Below, one piece after another: positions 53,424-64,000 of a stretch of 64,000 nt of DNA. Source of the DNA: Rhodobiaceae bacterium (GTDB lineage Bacteria; Pseudomonadota; Alphaproteobacteria; Parvibaculales; Parvibaculaceae); NCBI GenBank assembly GCA_021404525.1, contig JAAWWE010000001.1, forward strand, positions 496,001 to 560,000, read 5' to 3'. The translations under genes and the position numbers were made by a program. The notes beneath the pieces were generated by a model. The model ran no database searches. It saw only the letters and a program-made list of their open reading frames with translations, and was not told the DNA's origin. Position 1 is the first letter of the stretch; every line of letters begins with the position of its first letter.

Positions 53424-54587
53424 CTACCGTTTGAGGATCATCGAGATCAAAACGAGTAGGGCACCCAACGCAGCAAGGCTGGCCGACGCCAGGAACGCGT
53501 AAGGGCCAAACGCTGCAGCCAGCCAGCCAAATGAAACCAACGCAAGTATGGCAACACCAGATTGCACTATTCCAAAAAAACTTTGGGCTTGTGCGGCTAT
53601 GGCGTCATCCGCAAAATCAGCGATGAAATTTGTGCAGGCGAGGAACCCCAGCGCGTAGGTGAGCGCCTGAAGAAGTTGCAAGCCAAATAGAATGGGGACA
53701 GATGGCGAGAAAGCGAACGCTGTCCATCGAACCACTGCAACGAGGCATGACAGCAGGATGAGCGTGCGCGGTGTAACATGAACTGCGAAACGCTTGAACC
53801 CTACAAACATAGCAAGTTCAGCAACGCTGCCAGCGACGATCAGCAGTCCAATAGTGCTCTCTGCTATGCCCTGGTCGTGCCAGAGAAGACCTAGGAAGCC
53901 GTTCAGTACAAAATGCGTTGAGTGGACCAGCGCCCAGCCAAGAAGTGGAAAGAGGAACCAGGGGCGCAGAACATGACCCAATGAGTCAGCGCGCGTTGAT
54001 CCTTTGAAGGACTTACTGGTTTCGCGAAACCGCGGCAAGCCAAAGGCCGTGGCAGCTCTGAGCAATGACAGGCCAACAAAGATGGGCACAAATGCAGTGA
54101 TGCCGATTTCTGCGATGACGAAGCCCGCGACGAAAATCGTGAGCATGTAGCCAATGGTTTTCCAAGCATAAAGCAGGCTGAAGTCAAACCCTGTGCGTCG
54201 GCCAAGGCGGATGGAGGCAGCATCGACGACGGGTAGGATTGCCATCTGGGAAACAACGCAAACAGTCCAGACAAAGAGAAGGCTGGCAAACCCCTCGACA
54301 AAGAAAAGGCCCAAGGGCAGGACGCCGGAAATCACAGCACCGACAACGATGACTTGCCGCCAGTCGGGGGCGTGATCAGCGGCTCGACCGACAGCGACGC
54401 CAATAAGTAAGAGGAGAATAAGTGGAGCCGCAGTGATGAAACCTATTTGCTCAGGAGTAATTCCCTTATGAGCAAACCAGATACCGGCGAAGGCGTTGAC
54501 CATACCGACGCTCATGGCCTGGAAGAAATAGTAATTTGTGACGCGTATTGCAGGCGTAAAACGCTGTGACAGATTGAAAAGAAACAT
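53424..54587 (-). CDS. MFS transporter of the MFS_1-like (3-phenylpropionate permease) type
   Basis: 387 residues, about twelve helices. The opening FFQAMSVGMVNAFAGIWFAHKGI, and the loop DAASIRLGRRTGFDFSLLYAWKTIGY, match the PPP-type/nucleoside-H+ symporter subgroup that includes HcaT. Substrate unknown. It is convergent with the yghU gene, 17 bases apart. Confidence 0.85.
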   Translation of the reverse strand: MFLFNLSQRFTPAIRVTNYYFFQAMSVGMVNAFAGIWFAHKGITPEQIGFITAAPLILLLLIGVAVGRAADHAPDWRQVIVVGAVISGVLPLGLFFVEGFASLLFVWTVCVVSQMAILPVVDAASIRLGRRTGFDFSLLYAWKTIGYMLTIFVAGFVIAEIGITAFVPIFVGLSLLRAATAFGLPRFRETSKSFKGSTRADSLGHVLRPWFLFPLLGWALVHSTHFVLNGFLGLLWHDQGIAESTIGLLIVAGSVAELAMFVGFKRFAVHVTPRTLILLSCLVAVVRWTAFAFSPSVPILFGLQLLQALTYALGFLACTNFIADFADDAIAAQAQSFFGIVQSGVAILALVSFGWLAAAFGPYAFLASASLAALGALLVLISMILKR

Positions 54588-55027
54588 CGTGGAAGAACCA
54601 GAAAGGGCGCGACGCGAACGCGCGCGCTATGCCCGAACATGCCATTGGCATCGGGCGACAGACCTCTGTTCCCTCAAAGGGGCAAAGGTTGGTGAGATCT
54701 TTTCTGGCAACTTATTTTAGCATGCCGCACAGTAACTCCTGCTTGTGGGGCCAGCAAGCACCAACAAACCGGATCAGGGGGCGGGCTCTCCATTTGAGCG
54801 GTAGAAGAAAGTTGTCTTCAGCTCTTTTGGTGGAATCATCAAGGGAAATGCCATTTCAGCCGCCAATACGACATCATACGCCTGCCTCTAGACCGTTCTG
54901 CAAAGCCTCAACCCTAGGCGTAGTAAGGAGAAGCAAATAAACGCAGAAATCAGCCATTCGCTGCTTGACAGATTCTAGGGCCTGCCGTACATCACCGCAT
55001 CCCCGAAGGCATTCTGCTTTCGATCAA
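54588..55027. other. Gene-free stretch before tRNA-Asp
   Basis: I see no supported gene. It must contain the MFS promoter (minus strand) and a good promoter for the tRNA at its right end. Open frames here (for example from 54629) have no ribosome-binding site and no recognisable sequence. Confidence 0.5.
54965..54993 (+). promoter_or_regulatory. tRNA-Asp promoter
   Basis: Consensus TTGACA (54965–54970), 17-base spacer, TACATC (54988–54993), 34 bases upstream of the tRNA. Confidence 0.55.
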
Positions 55028-55104
55028 GGGGGTGTAGCTCAGCTGGTTAGAGCGCTGGCCTGTCACGCCAGAGGCCGCGGGTTCGAGTCCCGTCACTCCC
55101 GCCA
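55028..55104 (+). tRNA. tRNA-Asp (anticodon GUC)
   Basis: 77 bases with encoded CCA. Acceptor GGGGGTG/CACTCCC has one G-U pair, the D-arm is GCTCAGCTGGTTAGAGC, the anticodon stem CTGGC/GCCAG holds CTGTCAC (anticodon GTC), and the T-arm GGGTTCGAGTCCC is standard. A T-run follows directly. Confidence 0.97.
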
Positions 55105-55440
55105 TTTTTTTCCAAAAAAAATGAGCGGAACGACCTGCCTGGATTTGGGCGGGAACGGTTTCAATGCCGATCAATTTGAACCTTCGTAGGGCCATCCTGC
55201 GAGTGGTTCTTAAACCCTGTTTCGTGCGCGGCAAAAAGCCTCAAAAATCTCTGCATTTTAGCGTGTTTTTGAGCCGGTCAGTCGTTTGACTTGGGGCAGG
55301 CGAGGGCTATACTCCGCGCGATTTTAGAGGGGCAACACGCGAGAATCACTCAAGCCTTCGCAGGCGCGAAAAATTGAGCTGGTTCCGCCGACAGGTCCGG
55401 CCAGACCACCACGCTGGGCCGGACCATTCAGGTGCTGAAA
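55105..55440. other. Leader region between tRNA-Asp and nuoA
   Basis: No gene seen. It starts with a T-run ending the tRNA transcript and contains the nuo promoter at 55286–55313, leaving an untranslated leader of about 120 bases before nuoA. No clear riboswitch-like structure was noted. Confidence 0.5.
55286..55313 (+). promoter_or_regulatory. nuo operon promoter
   Basis: TTGACT (55286–55291), 16-base spacer, TATACT (55308–55313): near-consensus sigma-70 promoter in the correct position for the complex I operon. Confidence 0.6.
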
Positions 55441-55806
55441 ATGGAACAGCTCTTAAGCGAGTATCTGCCGATCGTGATTTTTCTCGGTCTGTCGGCGGTC
55501 ATATCTATAGCTTTATTGATCGTACCGTTTGTGATCGCCCCGTCGAACCCGGATCCAGAGAAACTCTCCGCATACGAGTGCGGGTTTGAGGCCTTCGACG
55601 ACAGCCGCATGCGTTTTGACGTGAAATTCTATCTCGTCGCAATCCTCTTCATCATCTTTGACCTTGAAGTCGCCTTTCTCTTCCCGTGGGCGGTATCGCT
55701 CGGTGAAGTAGGCCTGTTCGGTTTCTGGTCGATGATGGTGTTCTTAGGTGTGCTGACAATCGGCTTTATCTACGAGTGGAAGAAAGGCGCCCTGGAATGG
55801 GATTGA
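55441..55806 (+). CDS. nuoA: NADH-quinone oxidoreductase subunit A
   Basis: 121-residue membrane subunit of complex I with three helices. [20 protein letters not shown] and [17 protein letters not shown] are the conserved loop and helix-2 segments. ATG 55441 is chosen over GTG 55432; AGGTG lies nearby but is a weak ribosome-binding site. First gene of the nuo operon. Confidence 0.96.
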   Translation: MEQLLSEYLPIVIFLGLSAVISIALLIVPFVIAPSNPDPEKLSAYECGFEAFDDSRMRFDVKFYLVAILFIIFDLEVAFLFPWAVSLGEVGLFGFWSMMVFLGVLTIGFIYEWKKGALEWD

Positions 55807-55840
55807 GCCTTCTTTTCCGTCAGATGTGTGGAGTGCGCGT

Positions 55841-56410
55841 ATGACCAGTAGCCCAATCATCACCGACGCCCCAAAAGGTGTCGTCGATCCCAAGACGGGT
55901 GCGCCAGTGGGCGCTGATGACCCATTCTTTAAGCAGATGTCGGATGAGCTGGCGGACAAGAACTTTCTTGTTACCTCGCTGGACAATCTGATCAATTGGT
56001 CCCGTACAGGCTCCCTAATGTGGATGACCTTCGGCTTGGCCTGCTGCGGCGTTGAAATGATGCAAACCAACATGCCGCGCTATGACCTTGAGCGCTTCGG
56101 GACAGCGCCCCGCGCCAGTCCTCGTCAGTCCGATGTGATGATCGTGGCGGGCACGCTTACCAATAAAATGGCACCTGCGCTCCGCAAGGTTTATGACCAG
56201 ATGCCAGATCCCCGCTATGTGATCTCAATGGGATCATGTGCCAATGGCGGCGGCTATTATCACTATTCCTATTCAGTCGTGCGTGGGTGCGACCGGATTG
56301 TCCCAGTGGATATCTATGTGCCTGGATGCCCTCCGTCAGCCGAAGCGCTGCTCTACGGCATCCTTGCGCTGCAGCGAAAAATTCGCCGCACAGGGACGAT
56401 CGAACGTTAG
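55841..56410 (+). CDS. nuoB: NADH-quinone oxidoreductase subunit B
   Basis: 189 residues. Binds iron-sulphur cluster N2 next to the quinone site: the ligands are in [18 protein letters not shown] and [17 protein letters not shown] 55841 follows GTGGAG. An N-terminal extension of ~45 residues precedes the conserved core, as in other alphaproteobacteria. Confidence 0.97.
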   Translation: MTSSPIITDAPKGVVDPKTGAPVGADDPFFKQMSDELADKNFLVTSLDNLINWSRTGSLMWMTFGLACCGVEMMQTNMPRYDLERFGTAPRASPRQSDVMIVAGTLTNKMAPALRKVYDQMPDPRYVISMGSCANGGGYYHYSYSVVRGCDRIVPVDIYVPGCPPSAEALLYGILALQRKIRRTGTIER

Positions 56411-56486
56411 AAAATACCGCCATGGACAAGGCTTCTTGCCCCGGCGACCACATTGTTAGAGATACCAATTGTCTGAGAAGAATGAC

Positions 56487-57098
56487 ATGGACGAAAGTCT
56501 GCAAGATCTAGGAGATCATATCACCGCCGGCTTGGGCGATGCGATTGGCTCGTCCGAGATTGATCGCGGTGAGCTGACGCTGACGACCCGTGCGGACAAA
56601 ATCGTCAAGGTGCTCAAGTTCTTGAGAGACGATCCGGCGTGTCATTTCTCCGTTCTTGTCGATATTTGCGGTGCTGACAATCCGGGCCGGGCGAAACGTT
56701 TCGATGTGGTGTACCACTTGCTGTCGATGCACCAGAACCAGCGCATTCGCGTGAAGCTTGAGACGGATGAAGAAGCCCAAGTGCCAAGTGTTGTTGGCGT
56801 GTTCCCTGCGGCCAATTGGTTTGAGCGGGAGGCGTTTGATCTCTATGGCATTCTCTTCTCGGGCCACCCTGATTTGCGCCGCATTCTGACCGACTATGGC
56901 TTCACGGGGCATCCTCTGCGCAAAGACTTCCCGCTTACCGGGTTTGTTGAAGTTCGTTACGACGATGAGCTGAAGCGCGTGGCCTATGAGCCCGTGAAGC
57001 TCACACAGGAATTCCGGAATTTCGACTTCGAAAGCCCATGGGAAGCGGCTGAATATTTGCTCCCGGGTGACGAAAAAGCGTCTGAGGGTGAGGGATAA
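56487..57098 (+). CDS. nuoC: NADH-quinone oxidoreductase subunit C
   Basis: 203-residue 30-kDa subunit of the peripheral arm. [14 protein letters not shown] and the signature [14 protein letters not shown] then [12 protein letters not shown] are diagnostic. ATG 56487 follows GAGAAG; TTG 56469 is the alternative. nuoC and nuoD are separate here, unlike the E. coli fusion. Confidence 0.95.
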   Translation: MDESLQDLGDHITAGLGDAIGSSEIDRGELTLTTRADKIVKVLKFLRDDPACHFSVLVDICGADNPGRAKRFDVVYHLLSMHQNQRIRVKLETDEEAQVPSVVGVFPAANWFEREAFDLYGILFSGHPDLRRILTDYGFTGHPLRKDFPLTGFVEVRYDDELKRVAYEPVKLTQEFRNFDFESPWEAAEYLLPGDEKASEGEG

Positions 57099-57101
57099 TC
57101 C

Positions 57102-58280
57102 ATGGCCGAGTCTCAGATTAAAAACATCAACATCAATTTCGGGCCTCAGCACCCGGCTGCGCACGGTGTGCTGCGACTTGTGCTGGAGCTGGAAGGGGAA
57201 GTTGTGGAGCGGGTCGATCCGCATATTGGGTTGCTGCATCGCGGTACCGAAAAGCTGATCGAGAACAAAACCTATCTTCAGGCGCTGCCTTACTTTGACC
57301 GTCTCGACTACGTAGCGCCGATGAATCAGGAGCATGCCTATGCGCTGGCGGTTGAAAAGCTCCTCGGCATCGAAGTGCCAAAACGCGCGCAATATATTCG
57401 GGTTCTCTATTCAGAGATTGGTCGCATCCTCAATCACCTACTGAACATCACAACGCAGGCTTTGGATGTTGGCGCGTTCACCCCGTCTCTTTGGGGATTT
57501 GAGGTTCGTGAAGAACTGATGTCGTTCTATGAGCGCGCATCTGGAAGCCGGATGCACGCGGCTTACTTCCGGCCTGGTGGTGTTCATCAGGACCTTCCGC
57601 AAAAGCTTTTGCAGGACATTCTCGACTATTGCGACTTCATCGAGAAAATTGTTGATGATGTCGACGCGCTTTTGACCGGCAACCGGATTTTCAAACAGCG
57701 TAATGTCGACATCGGCAACGTATCGGCTGAAGACGCGCAAGCCTGGGGCTTCTCTGGCGTGATGGTACGCGGATCAGGCATGGCCTGGGATCTGCGCCGC
57801 TCACAGCCATATGAGTGCTACAGCGACCTTGAGTTTGATATCCCAGTCGGCAAGAACGGCGACAACTTCGATCGCTATCTCATCCGCGTTGAAGAGTGTC
57901 GTCAGTCAGTTCGCATCATGCGCCAATGCATTGAGCAAATGCCGGAAGGACCGGTGGTCACGACCGACGGCAAGATCGCACCACCCAAGCGTGGCGACAT
58001 GAAGAAGTCGATGGAGAGCCTGATCCATCACTTCAAGCTCTATACCGAGGGCTATCACGTGCCTGCCGGGGAGGTGTATGCCGCTGTCGAAGCGCCGAAG
58101 GGTGAGTTTGGCGTCTACTTGGTTTCCGACGGGTCGAACAAGCCAAGCCGCTGCAAAATCAAGGCGCCGGGCTTTTCGCATCTACAGGCAATGGATTTCT
58201 TATGTAAGGGCTACATGCTCGCTGACGTCTCGGCGATCCTGGGCTCACTGGATATTGTGTTCGGGGAGGTTGACCGATGA
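57102..58280 (+). CDS. nuoD: NADH-quinone oxidoreductase subunit D
   Basis: 392-residue 49-kDa subunit, which with NuoB forms the quinone pocket. [35 protein letters not shown] (reads [17 protein letters not shown]) and GSSDHVAGSG-type [14 protein letters not shown] regions are characteristic. It begins 3 bases after the nuoC stop, and its end overlaps nuoE. Confidence 0.97.
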   Translation: MAESQIKNININFGPQHPAAHGVLRLVLELEGEVVERVDPHIGLLHRGTEKLIENKTYLQALPYFDRLDYVAPMNQEHAYALAVEKLLGIEVPKRAQYIRVLYSEIGRILNHLLNITTQALDVGAFTPSLWGFEVREELMSFYERASGSRMHAAYFRPGGVHQDLPQKLLQDILDYCDFIEKIVDDVDALLTGNRIFKQRNVDIGNVSAEDAQAWGFSGVMVRGSGMAWDLRRSQPYECYSDLEFDIPVGKNGDNFDRYLIRVEECRQSVRIMRQCIEQMPEGPVVTTDGKIAPPKRGDMKKSMESLIHHFKLYTEGYHVPAGEVYAAVEAPKGEFGVYLVSDGSNKPSRCKIKAPGFSHLQAMDFLCKGYMLADVSAILGSLDIVFGEVDR

Positions 58281-58885
58281 GTGTGCGCAGACTGGACCCG
58301 AACCAGCCTGACAGTTTCGAGTTCACGGCTGAAAACAAAGCCTGGGCCGAAGGTCAGATCAAAAAATACCCGGACGGACGCCAGGCGTCTGCCATTATCT
58401 CCTTGTTGTGGCGCGCTCAGAAGCAGGCGGGCGGTTGGCTGCCAGAGCCCGCGATCCGCTACATTGCGGACTATCTCGACATGCCGCATATGCGGGCGAT
58501 GGAAGTTGCGACCTTCTACACAATGTTCAACCTGTCACCAGTAGGTGAGCATTTTGTCCAGCTCTGCGGAACGACACCTTGCTGGCTGCGTGGGTCTGAT
58601 GATCTGAAAGCTGTCTGCAAAAAGATGATCGGCGACGAGCGCCAGGTCTCTGAAGACGGCAAACTTTCTTGGATGGAAGTTGAGTGTCTCGGCGCCTGCG
58701 CAAACGCACCCATGGTGCAGATCAATGATGATTTTTATGAAGACCTCGACGCTGAAAACTTCGAGAAGCTTTTGACTGACCTTAGAGAAGGTCGGCCTGT
58801 CGAAGTTGGTCCTCAGAGCGACCGCAAGGGCTCAGAGCCTGCGGGCGAGCTCACCAGCCTCACCGAAGTGGGGGGAGCAGACTGA
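58277..58885 (+). CDS. nuoE: NADH-quinone oxidoreductase subunit E
   Basis: 202-residue 24-kDa subunit that carries a [2Fe-2S] cluster; ligand cysteines are in [10 protein letters not shown] and CLGACANAP. The N-terminal part [17 protein letters not shown]-like sequence matches the family. ATGA overlaps the nuoD stop. The last ~25 residues are a variable acidic/Gly tail. Confidence 0.96.
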   Translation: MSVRRLDPNQPDSFEFTAENKAWAEGQIKKYPDGRQASAIISLLWRAQKQAGGWLPEPAIRYIADYLDMPHMRAMEVATFYTMFNLSPVGEHFVQLCGTTPCWLRGSDDLKAVCKKMIGDERQVSEDGKLSWMEVECLGACANAPMVQINDDFYEDLDAENFEKLLTDLREGRPVEVGPQSDRKGSEPAGELTSLTEVGGAD

Positions 58886-60180
58886 TGTTGCAGGATAAGG
58901 ATCGCATCTTCACCAATCTTTATGGCCTGGACGATTATGGCCTTGAAGGCGCACGGCGCCGTGGTGATTGGGACAACACAAAAGACCTGATTGCTAAAGG
59001 CCGGGACTGGATTATCGAGGAGATGAAACAGTCGGGCCTTCGTGGACGCGGTGGCGCTGGCTTTCCGACCGGGCTCAAATGGTCGTTCATGCCGAAGGAG
59101 TCAGATGGTCGCCCGCACTATCTTGTGGTCAACGCCGATGAGTCTGAGCCTGGCACTTGTAAAGACCGCGAGATCATGCGGCACGATCCGCACAAGCTCA
59201 TTGAAGGCTGTCTTGTTGCGGGCTTCGCAATGGGGGCGAATGCCGGATACATCTATGTGCGCGGTGAGTTCATCTTCGAGCGCGAGCAATTGCAGCGCGC
59301 TGTTGATCAGGCGTACGACGCAGGCCTGTTGGGTAAGAATGCAGCTGACAGCGGTTGGGACTTTGAGCTCTACGTTGTGCATGGCGCAGGTGCTTATATC
59401 TGCGGTGAAGAGACGGCGCTGATTGAGAGTCTTGAAGGCAAGAAGGGCATGCCGCGCCTGAAGCCGCCATTCCCGGCAAATGTCGGTCTCTATGGCGCAC
59501 CGACCACCGTGAACAATGTCGAGAGCATCGCAGTTGCACCAACCATTCTACGCCGCGGTGCGTCCTGGTTCGGCGGGCTTGGTCGCCCAAACAATACAGG
59601 TACCAAAGTCTTCTCGATCTCTGGCCACGTTAACAATCCGTGCAACGTGGAAGAAGAGATGGGTATTCCAATGAAGGAGCTCATCGAAAAGCACTGTGGT
59701 GGCGTCCGTGGTGGTTGGGACAATCTCCTCGCGGTTATCCCCGGCGGATCGTCTGTTGCGCTTCTGCCAAAAAGCATCTGCGACACCGTCCTCATGGACT
59801 TTGACTCACTGAAAGATGTGCAGTCAGGTCTCGGCACAGCTGCCGTCATCGTAATGGACAAGTCTACCGACGTGATCAAAGCGATTGCCCGCCTTTCTGC
59901 TTTCTACAAGCATGAGAGTTGTGGTCAGTGCACACCATGTCGCGAAGGCACCGGCTGGATGTGGCGTGTGATGGAGCGTCTGGTCACCGGTGAGGCGGAA
60001 GTCGAAGAAATTGAAATGCTGTTGGATGTCACGAAGCGTGTGGAAGGCCATACCATTTGTGCTCTCGGCGACGCGGCTGCCTGGCCTGTCCAGGGGCTGA
60101 TCCGGCATTTCCGGCCAGTGATTGAAGAGCGTATTGCGGCCCGCAAGGCGGGTGGTGCAGCGCCGGTAGCGGCGGAGTAG
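58885..60180 (+). CDS. nuoF: NADH-quinone oxidoreductase subunit F
   Basis: 431-residue NADH-binding subunit. FMN/NADH site motifs: [34 protein letters not shown], and the [4Fe-4S] motif [13 protein letters not shown] with a fourth cysteine in HTICALGD. Starts one base inside the nuoE stop. Confidence 0.97.
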   Translation: MLQDKDRIFTNLYGLDDYGLEGARRRGDWDNTKDLIAKGRDWIIEEMKQSGLRGRGGAGFPTGLKWSFMPKESDGRPHYLVVNADESEPGTCKDREIMRHDPHKLIEGCLVAGFAMGANAGYIYVRGEFIFEREQLQRAVDQAYDAGLLGKNAADSGWDFELYVVHGAGAYICGEETALIESLEGKKGMPRLKPPFPANVGLYGAPTTVNNVESIAVAPTILRRGASWFGGLGRPNNTGTKVFSISGHVNNPCNVEEEMGIPMKELIEKHCGGVRGGWDNLLAVIPGGSSVALLPKSICDTVLMDFDSLKDVQSGLGTAAVIVMDKSTDVIKAIARLSAFYKHESCGQCTPCREGTGWMWRVMERLVTGEAEVEEIEMLLDVTKRVEGHTICALGDAAAWPVQGLIRHFRPVIEERIAARKAGGAAPVAAE

Positions 60181-60184
60181 ACCC

Positions 60185-62248
60185 ATGCCAAAACTCACAG
60201 TGGATGGCGTAGAAGTCGAAGTGGAAAACGGGGTCACCGTTTTGCAGGCGTGTGAAGAGGCGAATGCGGACGTGCCCCGCTTCTGCTACCACGAGCGTCT
60301 GTCGATTGCTGGTAACTGCCGCATGTGCCTTGTGGAGATCGAAAAATCTCCGAAGCCTGTTGCCAGCTGTGCCATGCCGGTCGCTGATGGCATGGTGGTT
60401 CACACCAAGACGGAAACCGTGAAACGCGCCCGCGAAGGCGTAATGGAATTCCTGCTCATCAACCATCCGCTCGATTGCCCGATTTGCGACCAGGGCGGCG
60501 AATGTGATCTGCAGGACCAGGCGATGGCCTTTGGTGTCGACACGTCGCGCTTTGATGAAAACAAGCGCGCCGTTGAAGACAAAGAGATGGGCCCGCTCGT
60601 TAAAACCATCATGACCCGCTGCATTCACTGCACCCGCTGTGTGCGGTTTGCGCAGGAAGTGGCAGGCGTGCCGGAAATTGGCGCGATTGGCCGCGGCGAA
60701 GACATGGAGATCACGACCTATCTGGAGAAGTCGCTGACCTCTGAGCTGTCCGGCAATGTGATTGATCTTTGCCCCGTGGGTGCGTTGACCTCAAAACCCT
60801 ATGCGTTCACCGCACGGCCTTGGGAATTGCGCAAGACAGAGACCGTTGATGTGATGGACGCTGTTGGCTCTGCCATTCGGGTTGATGCTCGAGGCAAAGA
60901 AGTCATGCGGGTCATGCCGCGTCTCAATGAAGACGTGAATGAAGAATGGATTTCCGACAAGACCCGCTTCATCTGGGATGGCCTGAAGTCTCAACGCCTT
61001 GATCGTCCTTACGTACGTGAAAACGGAAAACTCCGTGCCGCAAGCTGGAACGAAGCTTTTGAGGCAATCGCTGCGAAAGCCAAATCCACAACGCCGGAAA
61101 AGATGGCCGCGATTGCTGGTGATCTCGCCTGTGTTGAAGGTATGAGCGCTCTGAAGGATCTGATGTCTTCACTTGGAGTGACCAATCTGGATTGCCGCCA
61201 GGATGGCACCAAGCTGAATGCCGGGGACCGCGCCTCTTATCTGTTCAACTCATCCATCGCCGGTATTGAAGACGCAGACGCGCTTCTCATCATTGGCAGC
61301 AACCCGCGCACTGAAGCGCCGGTCCTGAATGCGCGTATTCGCAAGCGCTGGAGCCAGGGCGGCCTGCCTGTCGGGATTGTCGGTGAAGATGTGGATCTCA
61401 CCTATGACACAGAGCATCTGGGTGCGGGGCCACAGACACTGAAAGAAATTGCAGACGGCTCTCATCCGTTTGCCCGTGTTCTGGAAGTTGCAGAACGTCC
61501 AATGATCATTCTGGGCCAGGGCGCGTTGACCCGCGCTGATGGCGCAGCGGTTCATGCAACCGCCCTTCAGATCGCTGAAAAAGCTGGGGCCATCTCAGCC
61601 AATTGGAACGGCTTCAACGTCCTTCACACCGCTGCCGCGCGCGTAGGTGGTCTCGATCTCGGCTTTGTACCGGGCGAGGGCGGAAAAGACGTTGCCGGTA
61701 TTCTGGATGGCGCCGCTTCTGGTGACATAGACTTCGTCTTCCTGCTTGGCGCTGACGAGATCGACACCAAGAAACTCGACAAAGCATTCGTCGTCTATCA
61801 GGGAACGCATGGGGATGCGGGCGCGCATGCTGCAGACGTCATTCTGCCGGCGGCGACCTACACTGAAAAAAGCGCTCTCTGGGTGAACACGGAAGGCCGA
61901 GTTCAGCTGGGGCGTCGGGCGGCGTTCCCACCGGGAGATGCCAGAGAAGACTGGGCCATTCTGCGTGCGCTGTCTGATGTGCTTGAGCAGACGCTTCCCT
62001 ATGACAGCCTGCAGCAGCTTCGCGCAGCCCTCTTTGAGGCGCACCCACATCTCGCTCAGCTCGACACAGTTTCAAGCGCTGCAAGTGTGACAAGCGGACC
62101 TGGCGGCTCAATGGACGATGCGCCATTTGGCAATGCCATAAGTGATTTCTACTTTACGAACCCGATTGCCCGTGCAAGCAAGATCATGGCGGATTGTGCT
62201 GCGACCTACGGCAACAAAGAAGCAGGAGCGACCGGCACCAATGGCTGA
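60185..62248 (+). CDS. nuoG: NADH-quinone oxidoreductase subunit G
   Basis: 687-residue 75-kDa iron-sulphur subunit. The N-terminal ferredoxin-like cluster ligands are in [20 protein letters not shown], then [20 protein letters not shown], and [16 protein letters not shown] with [18 protein letters not shown]. The C-terminal half is the molybdopterin-oxidoreductase-like domain without a cofactor. It overlaps nuoH by 8 bases. Confidence 0.97.
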   Translation: MPKLTVDGVEVEVENGVTVLQACEEANADVPRFCYHERLSIAGNCRMCLVEIEKSPKPVASCAMPVADGMVVHTKTETVKRAREGVMEFLLINHPLDCPICDQGGECDLQDQAMAFGVDTSRFDENKRAVEDKEMGPLVKTIMTRCIHCTRCVRFAQEVAGVPEIGAIGRGEDMEITTYLEKSLTSELSGNVIDLCPVGALTSKPYAFTARPWELRKTETVDVMDAVGSAIRVDARGKEVMRVMPRLNEDVNEEWISDKTRFIWDGLKSQRLDRPYVRENGKLRAASWNEAFEAIAAKAKSTTPEKMAAIAGDLACVEGMSALKDLMSSLGVTNLDCRQDGTKLNAGDRASYLFNSSIAGIEDADALLIIGSNPRTEAPVLNARIRKRWSQGGLPVGIVGEDVDLTYDTEHLGAGPQTLKEIADGSHPFARVLEVAERPMIILGQGALTRADGAAVHATALQIAEKAGAISANWNGFNVLHTAAARVGGLDLGFVPGEGGKDVAGILDGAASGDIDFVFLLGADEIDTKKLDKAFVVYQGTHGDAGAHAADVILPAATYTEKSALWVNTEGRVQLGRRAAFPPGDAREDWAILRALSDVLEQTLPYDSLQQLRAALFEAHPHLAQLDTVSSAASVTSGPGGSMDDAPFGNAISDFYFTNPIARASKIMADCAATYGNKEAGATGTNG

Positions 62249-63263
62249 GCTCTGGACCACATACGGCTTTCCGCTGTTTATCATTGTCGGCCAATCACTG
62301 GGTGTGCTGGTGGGGCTGCTGCTCTTCACCGCGTACATTCTCTACGCTGACCGGAAGATTTTTGCCGCTGTTCAAATGCGCCGCGGACCAAACGTGGTGG
62401 GACCATGGGGGCTTCTTCAGTCTTTCGCCGACCTGACAAAGTTCCTGTTCAAAGAAGCGATCATTCCCTCAAGCGCCAATAAGGGCATCTACTTGCTTGC
62501 GCCCGTGATCACGGCGACCTTGGCGCTGAGTGCCTGGGCAGTGATCCCGTTTGATGACGGATGGGTTGTTGCCGACATCAATGTCGGGCTGCTCTACGTT
62601 CTCGCGTTTTCGTCCTTGGGTGTGTACGGCATCATCATGGGCGGATGGGCCTCTAACTCTAAATACCCGTTCATGGGTGCGCTCCGGTCTGCTGCGCAGA
62701 TGGTGTCCTATGAGGTCTCGCTCGGCTTCATTGTTGTCTGTGTGTTGATGACGGCGGGGTCCATGAACCTGTCTGACATTGTTCGCGCGCAGGATACGGG
62801 TGCAGGCATGTTTGGCTGGTATTGGCTGATCCATTTTCCAGCCTTTGTGATCTTTTTTATCTCAGCGATCGCTGAGACCAACAGACCGCCATTTGATTTG
62901 CCGGAAGCTGAATCCGAACTGGTTGCGGGTTATGCGACGGAATATTCCTCGACGCCGTTCCTGCTCTTCTTCCTGGGTGAGTTCGTAGCGATCAATCTGA
63001 TGGCAGCGATGGTAACGATCCTGTTCCTTGGCGGCTGGTTGCCACCTTTTGATTGGGGACCCTTGCATGCTGTTCCGGGCATCATCTGGTTTGTCCTCAA
63101 AGTCTGTTTCGTCTTTTTCCTCTTTGCGATGGTTCGCGCCTATGTGCCGCGCTACCGCTATGACCAACTGATGCGTCTGGGCTGGAAAGTATTCCTGCCT
63201 CTGTCGCTTGGCTGGGTCGTGGTGACAGCCGGTGTCCTGGTCGCGTTCGATCTTGCGCCGTAA
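62241..63263 (+). CDS. nuoH: NADH-quinone oxidoreductase subunit H
   Basis: 340-residue membrane subunit with about eight helices, next to the quinone site. Conserved blocks are [35 protein letters not shown] and [23 protein letters not shown] 62241 overlaps the nuoG end and gives the family start; longer frames are shadows. Confidence 0.96.
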   Translation: MAELWTTYGFPLFIIVGQSLGVLVGLLLFTAYILYADRKIFAAVQMRRGPNVVGPWGLLQSFADLTKFLFKEAIIPSSANKGIYLLAPVITATLALSAWAVIPFDDGWVVADINVGLLYVLAFSSLGVYGIIMGGWASNSKYPFMGALRSAAQMVSYEVSLGFIVVCVLMTAGSMNLSDIVRAQDTGAGMFGWYWLIHFPAFVIFFISAIAETNRPPFDLPEAESELVAGYATEYSSTPFLLFFLGEFVAINLMAAMVTILFLGGWLPPFDWGPLHAVPGIIWFVLKVCFVFFLFAMVRAYVPRYRYDQLMRLGWKVFLPLSLGWVVVTAGVLVAFDLAP

Positions 63264-63282
63264 CCTGAAGGAGAGCTGATCC

Positions 63283-63774
63283 ATGTCTGGTTTGACACAA
63301 TCTGTACGCTCCCTGTTTCTGGCGGAGTTTGTTTCAAGCTTCGTCCTGGCCTTGAAGTATTTCTTCGGGCCAAAAGCGACGCTGAACTATCCGTATGAAA
63401 AAGGCCTGCTGAGCCCGCGCTTTAGAGGGGAGCATGCGCTTCGCCGCTATCCGAATGGGGAAGAGCGCTGCATCGCCTGCAAGCTCTGCGAAGCGATTTG
63501 CCCGGCGCAGGCTATTACGATCGAGGCTGGACCCCGTCGCAATGACGGGACCCGGCGTACCGTGCGCTACGACATTGATATGACGAAATGCATCTATTGC
63601 GGCTTCTGTCAGGAAGCTTGTCCGGTAGATGCCATCGTCGAAGGACCAAACTTCGAATTCGCAACAGAAACCCGTGAAGAGCTTTTCTACACAAAAGAGA
63701 AGTTGCTTGATAACGGTGACCGTTGGGAACGCGAAATCGCTAAGAACATCGAACTCGACGCGCCTTACCGGTAA
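63283..63774 (+). CDS. nuoI: NADH-quinone oxidoreductase subunit I
   Basis: 163-residue ferredoxin-like subunit carrying two [4Fe-4S] clusters: [12 protein letters not shown] and [22 protein letters not shown] precedes the ATG. Length is normal. Confidence 0.97.
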   Translation: MSGLTQSVRSLFLAEFVSSFVLALKYFFGPKATLNYPYEKGLLSPRFRGEHALRRYPNGEERCIACKLCEAICPAQAITIEAGPRRNDGTRRTVRYDIDMTKCIYCGFCQEACPVDAIVEGPNFEFATETREELFYTKEKLLDNGDRWEREIAKNIELDAPYR

Positions 63775-63817
63775 CACCGGGGGCGGGTAACGCAACACGA
63801 GAGAGGGCAAAGGGGCA

Positions 63818-64000
63818 ATGATCGTCGCCACCATCGCTTTTTATATATTTGCAGGCGTCGCCATTGCCGCAGGCTTCATGGTGATTGCTGCCCGCAATCC
63901 CGTGCATTCGGTGCTCTTTCTGATCCTGGCATTCTTCAATGCGGCGGGTCTGTTCGTGCTGATGGGAGCAGAATTCCTGGCGATGATCCTGATCATTGTC
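63818..64000 (+). CDS. nuoJ: NADH-quinone oxidoreductase subunit J, N-terminal part (cut by the right edge)
   Basis: The first 61 codons, hydrophobic, with the family start [20 protein letters not shown], then [19 protein letters not shown] and [20 protein letters not shown] precedes ATG 63818. The gene continues outside the window. Confidence 0.93.
   Translation, partial: MIVATIAFYIFAGVAIAAGFMVIAARNPVHSVLFLILAFFNAAGLFVLMGAEFLAMILIIV

Noticed and set aside
54629-54940. Plus-strand open frame of 103 codons upstream of tRNA-Asp
   Set aside because: No ribosome-binding site and no recognisable sequence in a non-coding-looking stretch.

Overview
The window is a chromosomal segment of an alphaproteobacterium, moderately GC-rich by eye. 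Evidence for the class: the order tig–clpP–clpX–lon–hup, a nuoABCDEFGHIJ run with separate nuoC and nuoD, a glnB–glnA pair, and alphaproteobacterial-looking proteins throughout. A marine Parvibaculales- or Hyphomonas-like lineage would fit the lipid and acyl-CoA genes, but the genus is inference. I see no prophage, insertion sequence, CRISPR array or rRNA.

Layout. 1–2.7 kb: 5' end of a DEAD-box helicase gene and parE. 2.8–6.6 kb: an Old Yellow Enzyme-type reductase, then a divergent LysR–azoR pair flanked on both sides by the same TetR 3' sequence, one copy being only a 58-codon remnant (4120–4296). 6.7–9.0 kb: a secreted parallel beta-helix protein overlapping a diheme cytochrome c, an uncharacterised conserved pair, facing the intact TetR. 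9.1–20 kb: D-aminoacylase-type amidohydrolase, a TetR–SDR operon divergent from a cytochrome b561 with twin operators, NUDIX, Pit phosphate transporter, acyl-CoA ligase, SDR and a Crp-family regulator. 19.2–21 kb: fatty-acid-hydroxylase-type protein, Mpo1-like protein and a small ATPase. 21–23.4 kb: two unrecognised genes and a gene-free stretch with a structured RNA candidate. 23.4–26 kb: GST, glnA, glnB. 26.3–39.8 kb: mixed metabolic genes including aminotransferase, esterase, glutaredoxin fusion, thiolase, cupin–PhyH operon, GlxA-type regulator, NAD(P)HX repair enzyme and a secreted ceramidase. 40–48 kb: tRNA-Leu and the proteostasis block tig, (EF-hand lipoprotein), clpP, clpX, lon, hup. 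48–55 kb: two MFS transporters, HxlR regulator, membrane-anchored MRJP-like protein, alpha/beta hydrolase, tRNA-Val, yghU-type GST, tRNA-Asp. 55.3–64 kb: respiratory complex I, nuoA to a nuoJ cut by the window edge.

How genes work together. Trigger factor receives nascent chains while ClpXP and Lon remove damaged protein; lon has a good heat-shock-type promoter. GlnB and GlnA form the nitrogen control pair. The nuo genes form one tightly packed operon behind a clear promoter. Several loci touch acyl chains (acyl-CoA ligase, thiolase, fatty-acid hydroxylase plus Mpo1-like protein, phytanoyl-CoA dioxygenase, ceramidase), suggesting an unusual lipid or sphingolipid metabolism; that link is inference from families.

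The most interesting items are the beta-helix/diheme cytochrome pair with its TetR operator, the direct repeat of TetR sequence around LysR–azoR, the hydroxylase–Mpo1 pairing, the twin palindromes between TetR–SDR and cytochrome b561, and a terminator-like RNA whose inner loop carries an anti-Shine–Dalgarno motif.
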